A stretch of DNA of 9,109 bases, from contig CAIJJH010000176.1 in assembly GCA_903820955.1 (NCBI GenBank), positions 1-9,109 on the forward strand, in the 5' to 3' direction. The position numbers and the translations under genes were made by a program. Positions 1 through 5,704 of the stretch are shown here, piece by piece (within the stretch, counting starts at the first letter, position 1; each line of letters begins with the position of its first letter). Source of the DNA: an uncultured Micrococcales bacterium (lineage in GTDB: Bacteria > Actinomycetota > Actinomycetes > Actinomycetales > Microbacteriaceae). The notes below the pieces were generated by a model. The model was given only the letters and a program-made list of their open reading frames with translations. It was not told the origin of the DNA and searched no databases.

Positions 1-2
1 TA

Positions 3-707
3 GTTGCCTGGCTCCTCGCGGTGTTCAGCATCAAATATCGCGTGGACCAAATCATCGTCGGTGTCGTTGTTAACGTCCTCGTTGCCGGGCTCACCAACTT
101 CCTCTACGGAACCCTCATGCAGGACAACCCTTTCGTCTTCAACCAACCCGAGCGCTTCAAAGACTTGCCGATTCCGGGCCTTAGCGGAATCCCAATCATC
201 GGTCCGGTTTTCTTCAACCAAACGGCAATCGTCTACCTCATGTATGTCGCTCTAGCCGTGGTCTACATCGCCCTGTTCAAAACCAAGTGGGGCCTCAGAG
301 TTCGCGCGGTTGGCGAGTACCCTAAGGCCGCCGACACCGTAGGCATCGACGTATTCCGCACCCGCTACACCTCAGTGCTGATCGGCGGAGCGCTAGCCGG
401 CCTCGGAGGCTCGTTCTTCACCCTCGGTGAGGTCGGAGCCTTCGGCCAAAACATGACCAACGGCGCGGGCTATATCGCGCTCGCAGCACTGATCTTCGGC
501 CGCTGGAACCCGCTCTTAGCTGCCTGCGCCGCCCTGCTATTCGGATTCGCCGAAAACCTCCAATACGGCCTCGCCATCATCGGATCACCACTGCCTAGCG
601 AATTCCTACTGATGCTTCCATATGTGCTGACAGTCATCGCCGTAGCCGGCCTGGTTGGCAAGGTAACCGGCCCAGCCGCCAGCGGCAAGCCCTACGTCAA
701 GCAGTAA
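3..707 (+). CDS. nupQ: Nucleoside ABC transporter permease (BMP-type, NupQ/YufQ-like), 5'-truncated by window edge
   Basis: Integral-membrane permease subunit of a basic-membrane-protein (BMP) type ABC importer, the family that takes up nucleosides such as guanosine. The reading frame is open from base 3, so the first GTG in frame (base 21) is internal and the true start lies left of the window; 234 residues remain of a protein usually over 300 long. Counting from base 3, hydrophobic segments lie near residues 18-40, 74-92, 122-142, 156-185 and 200-218. The cytoplasmic loop GLRVRAVGEYPKAADTVGI (about 97-115) is the hallmark coupling-loop motif of BPD_transp_2 permeases in this subfamily, followed by GALAGLGG and ALIFGRWNP. 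The usual partners (lipoprotein, ATPase, first permease) would be expected to the left. Codon use leans to C-ending codons and CTC leucine, unlike cdd and deoA. The family is clear; the exact substrate is inferred from the neighbours cdd and deoA. Confidence 0.9.
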   Translation, partial: VAWLLAVFSIKYRVDQIIVGVVVNVLVAGLTNFLYGTLMQDNPFVFNQPERFKDLPIPGLSGIPIIGPVFFNQTAIVYLMYVALAVVYIALFKTKWGLRVRAVGEYPKAADTVGIDVFRTRYTSVLIGGALAGLGGSFFTLGEVGAFGQNMTNGAGYIALAALIFGRWNPLLAACAALLFGFAENLQYGLAIIGSPLPSEFLLMLPYVLTVIAVAGLVGKVTGPAASGKPYVKQ

Positions 708-749
708 ACCGCCAACTAACACGAACTAGCAGCGCCCGCATTTATCGGC

Positions 750-755
750 TATTAT
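750..755 (+). promoter_or_regulatory. Possible -10 box of tRNA-Lys promoter
   Basis: TATTAT matches the TATAAT consensus at five of six positions and lies 24 bases before the mature tRNA 5' end, giving a plausible leader of about 18 bases. No convincing -35 element sits at the right distance; the TTGACA at 755-760 is too close to the tRNA to act as its -35. The 72-base gap between the permease stop and the tRNA otherwise shows nothing I recognise. Confidence 0.35.
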
Positions 756-779
756 TGACACTTGTTGTCTTCACAACAC

Positions 780-852
780 GCACCTCTAGCTCAATCGGCA
801 GAGCAACTGACTCTTAATCAGTGGGTTCTCGGTTCAAGTCCGAGGGGGTGCA
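780..852 (+). tRNA. tRNA-Lys(CTT): tRNA-Lys (anticodon CTT)
   Basis: A full cloverleaf can be drawn by hand. The acceptor stem GCACCTC (780-786) pairs with GGGGTGC (845-851) with one T-G wobble; the D stem GCTC/GAGC is at 789-792 and 801-804; the anticodon stem ACTGA/TCAGT (806-810, 818-822) encloses the loop CTCTTAA, with anticodon CTT at 813-815; the variable loop is GGGTT (823-827); the T stem CTCGG/CCGAG (828-832, 840-844) encloses TTCAAGT. The discriminator base is A852. The following bases are CG, so CCA is not encoded and must be added after transcription. The tRNA reads AAG lysine codons. It sits alone between the permease and the salvage operon, in the same direction, with its own terminator. 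Confidence 0.97.
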
Positions 853-857
853 CGAAG

Positions 858-897
858 TCCCGGTTCCTTCTCACGAGGGCCGGGATTTCTTTCTTTT
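858..897 (+). terminator. Rho-independent terminator after tRNA-Lys
   Basis: TCCCGG (858-863) pairs with CCGGGA (880-885); after a two-base TT bulge, CCTTC (866-870) pairs with GAGGG (875-879) around a TCAC loop. The hairpin is followed directly by a T-rich tail (886-897, ten T in twelve bases). It begins six bases past the tRNA 3' end, so it ends the tRNA transcript and would also stop read-through from the permease operon into the downstream genes. Confidence 0.9.
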
Positions 898-1000
898 CGC
901 AAAGGTACGATCCTGTATGTCAACTTCCTTTGATAGGCATCGAATCCTGAGCATCTCCCGCTAATTCATGCGTTTTAAGAGGGGACTCTCAGGCGAATTC
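898..1000. other. Non-coding stretch between tRNA terminator and inverted repeat
   Basis: Within the 312-base gap from the tRNA end to cdd, this part carries no ORF with a ribosome site, no tRNA and no convincing RNA fold. Only a small AGAG/CTCT inverted word (979-990) stands out. It may hold upstream promoter elements, but I cannot point to one. Confidence 0.5.
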
Positions 1001-1030
1001 GGAATAACCTCACTGCTTAGGGGTTATTCC
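1001..1030 (+). repeat. Perfect 9-bp inverted repeat, candidate operator or hairpin
   Basis: GGAATAACC (1001-1009) and GGTTATTCC (1022-1030) are perfect inverted copies separated by 12 bases; T1010-G1021 and C1011-G1020 could extend the stem to 11 pairs with an 8-base loop. The arms repeat every 21 bases, two helical turns, as for a dimeric repressor site. No T-run follows, so it is not an ordinary intrinsic terminator. It ends 15 bases before the CATAAT box at 1045, so it would overlap the -35 zone of a promoter there. The regulator is unknown. Confidence 0.6.
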
Positions 1031-1044
1031 TAGTGCGCAAGACG

Positions 1045-1050
1045 CATAAT
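1045..1050 (+). promoter_or_regulatory. Candidate -10 box for mini-gene/cdd operon
   Basis: CATAAT matches TATAAT at five of six positions. Transcription would start near 1057, leaving a leader of about 20 bases before the ATG at 1077. No good -35 is visible; the expected position falls inside the right arm of the inverted repeat at 1001-1030, which would suit control by a DNA-binding protein. Since the preceding terminator isolates this operon from the tRNA and permease, some promoter must lie in 898-1060, and this is the best candidate I see. Confidence 0.4.
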
Positions 1051-1076
1051 GAGAATGAAAGACGGAGGTGATTTAT

Positions 1077-1139
1077 ATGTCAGACGGATGCTGCGGCGGA
1101 GACTGCCAGTGCAAGCAGAACAACGAGAAGAAGAACTAA
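1077..1139 (+). CDS. Cys-rich 20-residue mini-protein (unknown function)
   Basis: This is a 20-codon ORF, ATG to TAA, preceded by a near-ideal Shine-Dalgarno GGAGGT (1063-1068) eight bases before the ATG, stronger than that of cdd. The peptide has four cysteines in its first twelve residues (C5, C6, C10, C12; core GCCGGDCQC), then a polar, lysine/asparagine-rich tail. It ends 25 bases before cdd and is probably co-transcribed with it. I do not recognise a family. The Cys cluster would suit a tiny metal- or thiol-binding peptide. Alternatively it may be a regulatory leader ORF, as actinobacterial Cys-rich upstream ORFs are known to attenuate cysteine-metabolism operons; a C-S lyase gene does occur further down this operon. 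Translation is inferred from the Shine-Dalgarno and reading frame only. Confidence 0.6.
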   Translation: MSDGCCGGDCQCKQNNEKKN

Positions 1140-1164
1140 CCACTTCCTTCTAGAAAGAAAAACT

Positions 1165-1566
1165 ATGACCAGCATTGACTGGGACGCCCTTCGCGAGGTC
1201 GCGAAGAAGGCTATGGCGCGCGCCTACGCGCCGTACTCGAAGTTTCCGGTGGGAGCAGCTGCTCTCACCGAAGACGGTCGAGTGGTTTCGGGCTGCAATG
1301 TTGAAAATGCGTCTTACGGGCTCGGGCTTTGCGCCGAGTGTGGCTTGGTTTCGAACCTGACCATGACCGGTGGCGGAAGACTTATTGCTTTTACCTGTTG
1401 CGATGGCAACGGAAACCTTTTGATGCCCTGCGGCCGTTGCCGCCAGCTTTTGTTTGAGCACTCTGCTCCCGGAATGGTGTTGGAAACACTTTCTGGTTTC
1501 AAAACAATCGAAGAAGTTTTGCCAGACGCCTTTGGCCCTCGGGATCTCGAGGCCTTCAATAAATGA
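1165..1566 (+). CDS. cdd: Cytidine deaminase (Cdd)
   Basis: Cytosolic zinc enzyme that hydrolyses cytidine and deoxycytidine to uridine and deoxyuridine plus ammonia in pyrimidine salvage. The 133 residues are the normal length of the small homotetrameric class. Visible signatures are NVENASYG (45-52, substrate ribose/base contact), CAE (C56, catalytic E58) and PCGRCRQ (88-94) giving zinc ligands C56, C89 and C92. The residue after CAE is Cys, as in other actinobacterial enzymes, rather than the Arg of the Bacillus type. The ATG is preceded by only a weak purine stretch (AGAAAG near 1153). The gene overlaps deoA by the four bases ATGA at 1563-1566, implying translational coupling. The product uridine or deoxyuridine is a substrate for the next enzyme. 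Confidence 0.97.
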   Translation: MTSIDWDALREVAKKAMARAYAPYSKFPVGAAALTEDGRVVSGCNVENASYGLGLCAECGLVSNLTMTGGGRLIAFTCCDGNGNLLMPCGRCRQLLFEHSAPGMVLETLSGFKTIEEVLPDAFGPRDLEAFNK

Positions 1567-2840
1567 GTTTTGACGCGGTTCAACTGATTGTCGAAAAGCG
1601 CGAGCGCGGTGAGCTCTCGACCGAAGGCATCAACTGGTTGGTTGAGAATTACACAAACGGCGTGGTCGCCGATTACCAGATGTCGGCCATGACCATGGCG
1701 ATTTTGTTGAATGGCATGAGTCGCCGTGAGATCAAAGACTTGACAATGGCGATGATCGCCTCGGGCGAGCGTTTGGATTACTCGAGTCTTGGCAGGCCTA
1801 CGGCCGATAAGCACTCGACCGGTGGTGTTGGCGACAAGATCACCTTGCCCCTGGCTCCTTTGGTTGCGGTGTTCGGGGTAGCAGTGCCACAACTTTCGGG
1901 TCGTGGCCTTGGTCACACCGGCGGAACCTTGGACAAGTTGGAGGCCGTGCCAGGTTGGCGGGCTGCGTTGTCTAACGACGAAATGTTTAGGCAACTTCAA
2001 GAGGTTGGCGCGGTTATTTGCGCAGCCGGCTCTGGTTTGGCTCCCGCCGACAAAAAACTTTATGCGCTGAGAGATGTGACCGGGACGGTCGAAGCGATTC
2101 CGCTGATTGCGTCCTCGATCATGTCAAAAAAGATTGCCGAGGGAACCTCCGCTTTGGTGCTCGACGTCAAGGTTGGTTCGGGCGCGTTCATGAAGACTCT
2201 GGATCGCGCAACCGAGTTGGCTCAGGTCATGGTGAAGCTCGGGCAGGATGCCGGGCTCAAGGTTTCGGCTCTGCTGACCGACATGTCGACGCCTTTGGGC
2301 CGGAAGATCGGTAATGCTCTGGAGGTCGAAGAGTCGGTCGAGGTTTTGGCCGGTGGTGGGCCAACCGACGTTGTTGACCTGACCGTCATGCTTGCTGAGG
2401 AGATGCTTCGTTTGGCCGGTGTCGAAGGCGATGTTCGCGCTGCTCTGAACGACGGACGCGCGATGGACAAGTGGAACGAGATGATTCGGGCTCAGGGCGG
2501 AGACCCTAAGGCTCCAATGCCGAAGGCAAAGCACTCACACGTCGTTTTGGCGCCTTCTGACGGGGTTTTGGAGCAGTTGGATGCTCTCGCTGTCGGTGTT
2601 GCCTCGTGGCGTCTGGGAGCCGGCAGAGCCACCAAGGACGATGTTGTGCAACTTGGCGCTGGAATCGAACTTCACGCGGTTCAGGGCGAAACTGTGAAGG
2701 CTGGTGAGCCTCTCATGACTCTGTTCAGCGACGACGAAGAGCGTTTTGCCAGGGCACTCGAGTCGCTCGATGGCGGTTACAAGATTTCTGATGCTCAACC
2801 AACCGATAGAGTGCTTTTGTTAGGTCGAGTTACGGAGTAA
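1563..2840 (+). CDS. deoA: Thymidine/pyrimidine-nucleoside phosphorylase
   Basis: Cleaves thymidine, deoxyuridine (and, in the broader PyNP type, uridine) with phosphate to the free base and (deoxy)ribose-1-phosphate. The 425 residues fit the dimeric class. The phosphate-binding segment KHSTGGVGDK lies at 83-92; the family signature SGRGLGHTGGTLDKLE at 112-127 matches the textbook pattern exactly; substrate contacts expected for this fold appear as H84, R170, S185 and K189, followed by KVGSGAFMK (203-211). The C-terminal PYNP_C domain spans roughly 345-415. The start ATG overlaps the cdd stop (ATGA), and its stop is three bases before the next gene. TTG leucine and GTT valine codons are frequent, contrasting with the upstream permease. 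Whether it prefers thymidine alone or both pyrimidine nucleosides cannot be told from sequence by eye. Confidence 0.96.
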   Translation: MSFDAVQLIVEKRERGELSTEGINWLVENYTNGVVADYQMSAMTMAILLNGMSRREIKDLTMAMIASGERLDYSSLGRPTADKHSTGGVGDKITLPLAPLVAVFGVAVPQLSGRGLGHTGGTLDKLEAVPGWRAALSNDEMFRQLQEVGAVICAAGSGLAPADKKLYALRDVTGTVEAIPLIASSIMSKKIAEGTSALVLDVKVGSGAFMKTLDRATELAQVMVKLGQDAGLKVSALLTDMSTPLGRKIGNALEVEESVEVLAGGGPTDVVDLTVMLAEEMLRLAGVEGDVRAALNDGRAMDKWNEMIRAQGGDPKAPMPKAKHSHVVLAPSDGVLEQLDALAVGVASWRLGAGRATKDDVVQLGAGIELHAVQGETVKAGEPLMTLFSDDEERFARALESLDGGYKISDAQPTDRVLLLGRVTE

Positions 2841-2843
2841 AAG

Positions 2844-3983
2844 ATGTCTGACAACAAGGTTGTTGCCCCAGAGCTTTCGGTATTGCGCGGTCGCCACTCT
2901 TCGAAGTGGCGCAGGTTCCCCGAGGACGTCATACCGATGCACGTGGCCGAAATGGACTTTCAGATCGCCGAGCCAATTGCCGCTCGAATAATCAAGATGA
3001 CCACCGAGAACGACCTCGGATACCTGGGCCCGGTGCCGGAGGTTGCCGCCTCGTTCGAGAAGTTCGCCAAGACCCGGTGGGGCTGGCAAATCGAGCCTAG
3101 TTACCTGCACCTCGCGACCGATGTTGGCGTTGCCGTCGTCGAGTTTCTGCGCACCCACCTGAAGCCGGGCGAGAAAGTGATCATCAACACCCCGGTTTAC
3201 AGCGGCTTCTACCACTGGCTCGAGGAGCTCGAGATTGAGCCTCTTGATGTTCCGCTGATCACGGGTAATCACGAGTACCTGTTCGACTTTGACGGGCTCG
3301 AAAGGGCCTTTGCAGCCGGCCACCGTATTTTCTTGCTCTGCAACCCTCACAACCCGGTCGGTCGCGCCTTCAGCCGCGAAGAGTTGACGAGACTTGCCGC
3401 GTTGGCCCGCAAGTATGACGCAATAGTGCTCAGCGACGAGATTCACGCCCCGCTCACCTATGGCGAGTTCGTGCCCTACCTGGCCTGTGGCGAGGATGCC
3501 GCCGCCACCGGTGTTTGCATCACGTCCTCTTCTAAGTCTTGGAACCTCGCTGGGCTAAAAGCCGCGTTCATCTTGGCTCAATCGCCTTCCATCGACGAAA
3601 TGCTGAAGGCCTTGCCAGAGGGAATGCACTGGCGAACCAGCATCGTCGGAGCTTTTGCGATGGCCGAGGCATTCGAGAATGGCACGCCGTGGCTAGACGC
3701 GACGCTGGTGACCCTGGACGAAAACCGCAGGCACCTGGCAACCGAGCTTGAGCGCTTGCTGCCGAGCGTGAAATACCACATTCCGGAGGCCGGCTATCTG
3801 GCCTGGCTAGACATCTCGGAGCTGGGGCTTACCAATGAAGAGATTTTTGCCAAGGCAAAGGTTGCCTTTGTGCCAGGCCCAGAAATGGGTGGCGATGCTT
3901 ATAAGAACTTTGCCCGATTCAACTTCGGCACCTCGAAAGAGATCATCACCGAGGCACTAGAGCGAATTCAGCGCGCTCTCTAG
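2844..3983 (+). CDS. malY: MalY/PatB-family PLP-dependent C-S lyase (cystathionine beta-lyase type)
   Basis: Fold-type I PLP enzyme, 379 residues. Family members split the C-S bond of cystathionine to homocysteine, pyruvate and ammonia, and can release sulfide from cysteine (AecD in Corynebacterium, PatB in Bacillus). Family marks are KWRRFPEDVIPMHVAEMDF (21-39), NPHNPVGR (167-174), LSDEIHAPL (196-204, with D198 to the PLP ring nitrogen) and SSSKSWNLAGLK (228-239, with Schiff-base K231); R358 in FARFNFGT is the likely substrate-carboxylate arginine. The Shine-Dalgarno GGAG (2834-2837) lies inside the last codons of deoA, six bases before the ATG, so this gene is third in the cdd-deoA operon, although its chemistry belongs to sulfur amino acids. 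Its 3' end overlaps the convergent metZ by 27 bases. The family is certain; the in vivo substrate is not. Confidence 0.92.
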   Translation: MSDNKVVAPELSVLRGRHSSKWRRFPEDVIPMHVAEMDFQIAEPIAARIIKMTTENDLGYLGPVPEVAASFEKFAKTRWGWQIEPSYLHLATDVGVAVVEFLRTHLKPGEKVIINTPVYSGFYHWLEELEIEPLDVPLITGNHEYLFDFDGLERAFAAGHRIFLLCNPHNPVGRAFSREELTRLAALARKYDAIVLSDEIHAPLTYGEFVPYLACGEDAAATGVCITSSSKSWNLAGLKAAFILAQSPSIDEMLKALPEGMHWRTSIVGAFAMAEAFENGTPWLDATLVTLDENRRHLATELERLLPSVKYHIPEAGYLAWLDISELGLTNEEIFAKAKVAFVPGPEMGGDAYKNFARFNFGTSKEIITEALERIQRAL

Positions 3984-5189
3984 ATCTCTCAATAAGTCGT
4001 CCACGTTTTCTAGCCCGACCGAAAGTCGCACCGTCGAAGCGGTGATTCCCATCTTGGCCTGAGTCGCGGCGTCCAGGCGTCGGTGGGTCGTCGACGCCGG
4101 GTGAGTCATCAGCGACTTCGAGTCACCTAGGTTGTTCGAAATGTCTATGACCCGCAGTGCGTCCATGACGGCGAAAACCTGATCCTGTGGCAGAGCAAAC
4201 TCAATCGCGAGGGTCGTGCCGCCACCGCGCATCTGCTTCTTGGCCAGCTCGTGTTGAGCGTGGCTTTTTAGGAACGGGTAGCAGACGGTCTTGATTGCAG
4301 GGTGGCTCTCGAGGCGTTCGGCAATCGCCTGAGCGCTCGCGTTCATCTTCTCAACGCGCATTGTCAGCGTCTCGAGACTCTTGAGCAGAACCCAGGCGTT
4401 GAACGCGCTCATCGAGGGGCCGGTGTGGCGAATGAAGGGCTTTAGCGTGTTGTTGATGTAGTCGGAGCTGCCGAGCACTGCACCGCCTAGGACGCGCCCC
4501 TGGCCGTCGATGTGCTTGGTGGCCGAATACATGACCACGTCGGCGCCGAGGGCGAGCGGGCTCTGCAAAACCGGGGAGGCCATCACGTTGTCAACGATCA
4601 CGATCGCGCCAACCTTGTGGGCGAGAGTTGAAACCATCTTGATGTCAACAATCTCCATCAGCGGGTTGCTCGGGCTTTCGATGAAGACAGCCGCGGTTGG
4701 TTGGCTAAGGGCGGCGGCCCAGTCGGCCTCGATGGTGCCCTCGACAAGAATCGTTTCGACTCCCCACTTTGGCAAGATTTCGGTGAGCACCACGAAGCAA
4801 GAAGAGAACATGGCTAGCGAGGCAACGATTCGGTCGCCCGACTTTACGACGCTGGCAACCGAGGCGAACATAGCGGCCATGCCAGAGGCGGTTGCCTTGC
4901 AGGCCTCAGCACCTTCGATGGCAGCCAAGCGCTGCTCAAACATGGCTACGGTCGGGTTGTCGAAGCGTGAGTAAAGAAAGTGATCGGTCTCGTCGCGAAA
5001 AGCGCTGGCGGCCTGCTCGGCACTGTCGTAGGTGAAACCGCTCGAAAGGTAGAGAGCCTCACCGGTCTCGCCAAAACCCGAGCGCATCAAACCGCCGCGA
5101 ACTGCAGTGGTTTCTGGGTGTAGCTCCCAGTCGGGTGCTTTGCCGGTTCCAGCGTTCTGGTAACCCCATGGCTGATTGCGTTGAGTCAT
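3957..5189 (-). CDS. metZ: O-succinyl/acetylhomoserine sulfhydrylase (MetZ)
   Basis: PLP enzyme of the Cys/Met-metabolism (CGS-like) family that joins sulfide to an activated homoserine to give homocysteine. It is 410 residues long. Seen are YLSSGFTYDSAEQA (47-60), YSRFDNPT (73-80, phosphate/PLP site from the neighbouring subunit), ATASGMAA (99-106), VDNVMASP (199-206, D200) and YSATKHIDGQGRVLGGAVLG (221-240, Schiff-base K225). The GQGRVLGGAVLG stretch and SCFVVLTEILPKWGVET (130-146) resemble mycobacterial MetZ rather than MetB or MetY. An Asp stands where most relatives have Gly in YSRxGNPT. The gene lies 18 bases after the deaminase stop, in the same frame, but has no Shine-Dalgarno at the ATG; a TAATAT box seven bases upstream suggests an extra leaderless promoter. 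The choice between succinyl and acetyl donor is not resolvable here. Confidence 0.92.
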   Translation of the reverse strand: MTQRNQPWGYQNAGTGKAPDWELHPETTAVRGGLMRSGFGETGEALYLSSGFTYDSAEQAASAFRDETDHFLYSRFDNPTVAMFEQRLAAIEGAEACKATASGMAAMFASVASVVKSGDRIVASLAMFSSCFVVLTEILPKWGVETILVEGTIEADWAAALSQPTAAVFIESPSNPLMEIVDIKMVSTLAHKVGAIVIVDNVMASPVLQSPLALGADVVMYSATKHIDGQGRVLGGAVLGSSDYINNTLKPFIRHTGPSMSAFNAWVLLKSLETLTMRVEKMNASAQAIAERLESHPAIKTVCYPFLKSHAQHELAKKQMRGGGTTLAIEFALPQDQVFAVMDALRVIDISNNLGDSKSLMTHPASTTHRRLDAATQAKMGITASTVRLSVGLENVDDLLRDLESALNSL

Positions 5190-5196
5190 GCACTCA

Positions 5197-5202
5197 ATAT
5201 TA
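5197..5202 (-). promoter_or_regulatory. Candidate -10 box, leaderless start of metZ
   Basis: On the minus strand TAATAT (5202 down to 5197) fits the actinobacterial -10 pattern TANNNT and is followed by seven bases and then the metZ ATG at 5189. Transcription starting at that A would make a leaderless mRNA, which would explain the lack of a Shine-Dalgarno. No clear -35 is visible. It lies in the short gap after the deaminase stop, so metZ could be expressed apart from the permease-deaminase pair. Confidence 0.4.
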
Positions 5203-5207
5203 GCGGG

Positions 5208-5678
5208 CTACTCCTCGCCGATATCTTCGTTCCAGAGCGCATCGTTGTTTTCAATGAAGTCGCCCATGAGCTTTATTAGCCCCGGGTCGTTCATCACCTT
5301 GAGTTCACAGCCGTGTTCGGCGACCCAGTCTTGGCCGCCCATGAAGTTTTTGTCGTCCCCAACCAGGACGCGCCCAATGCCGAACTGACGGATCAAACCC
5401 GAGCAGTACCAGCATGGTGAAAGTGAGGTGGCGAGCGTTACCTTGCGGTAGCTGCGCTGGCGGCCGGCGTTACGAAACGCGCTGGTCTCGCCGTGCATCG
5501 AGGCATCGCCTTCTTGCACACGGAGGTTGTGGCCACTGCCTAGCAGTGCGCCGTTCTCGTCGAAGAGGGCAGCCCCAATTGGGATGCCACCCTCCGCGAG
5601 ACCGAGGTGAGCCTCGGCAATGGCAACGCTGAGCTTCTCTTCATCTGTTGCGAAGATCTGTCCAACCTTGAAATCCAT
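5208..5678 (-). CDS. Yeast-type cytosine deaminase (Fcy1-like, CDA superfamily)
   Basis: Cytosolic zinc enzyme expected to convert free cytosine to uracil and ammonia. Its 156 residues closely follow yeast Fcy1 (158 residues) rather than the unrelated E. coli CodA amidohydrolase. Shared marks are EGGIPIGAAL (29-38), GSGHNLRVQ (47-55, base-binding N51), HGE (zinc H62, catalytic E64), SLSPCWYC (85-92, zinc C89 and C92), the NF(x)GG segment near 111-115 and the C-terminal WNEDIGE (149-155) whose D152 matches the substrate-contacting Asp of yeast. TadA tRNA deaminases share the zinc motif but lack this C-terminal tail. A GAGAGG Shine-Dalgarno lies about nine bases before the ATG. It starts 26 bases after the stop of the NCS1 permease gene, so uptake and deamination of cytosine are probably one operon. 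Bacterial copies are usually labelled only 'nucleoside deaminase'; activity on related bases cannot be excluded. Confidence 0.9.
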   Translation of the reverse strand: MDFKVGQIFATDEEKLSVAIAEAHLGLAEGGIPIGAALFDENGALLGSGHNLRVQEGDASMHGETSAFRNAGRQRSYRKVTLATSLSPCWYCSGLIRQFGIGRVLVGDDKNFMGGQDWVAEHGCELKVMNDPGLIKLMGDFIENNDALWNEDIGEE

Positions 5679-5704
5679 TGCCGAGGCCTCTCGTTAGTTT
5701 CTTG

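Noticed and set aside
21..23. GTG at 21 as the true start of the permease
   Set aside because: The frame is open to the window edge and encodes hydrophobic permease-like residues before it, and the family needs a longer N-terminus.
755..760. Perfect TTGACA as a -35 for the tRNA
   Set aside because: A -10 at the right spacing would fall at about 778-783, inside the tRNA, and no -10-like word is there.
780..852. tRNA-Lys as the attachment site of an integrated element
   Set aside because: No integrase, no repeat of the tRNA 3' end and no phage-like genes are present in the window; downstream genes are housekeeping.
762..950. 62-codon ORF running through the tRNA-Lys gene
   Set aside because: Its translation (APLAQSAEQLTLNQW...) is the familiar false peptide produced by reading through a tRNA; it has no ribosome site and also covers the terminator.
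1314..2000. 228-codon minus-strand ORF opposite cdd and deoA
   Set aside because: It lies antisense to two well-recognised enzymes, has no domain-like sequence, and is explained by codon bias of the real genes.
2820..3446. 208-codon minus-strand ORF opposite the C-S lyase gene
   Set aside because: It is antisense to a gene with full PLP-enzyme motifs and shows no recognisable protein features.
4510..4974. 154-codon plus-strand ORF opposite metZ
   Set aside because: It is low-complexity Ser/Thr/Ala-rich translation antisense to MetZ active-site sequence; a shadow ORF.
5190..5207. Possible single deaminase-MetZ fusion, since both are in the same frame
   Set aside because: A clear TAG stop (5210-5208) separates them and both proteins are full length with normal termini.
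5208..5678. Assignment of the small deaminase as TadA (tRNA adenosine deaminase)
   Set aside because: The zinc motif alone is shared; the GHNLRVQ segment, HGE instead of HAE, and the C-terminal WNEDIGE follow Fcy1, and the permease neighbour fits free cytosine.
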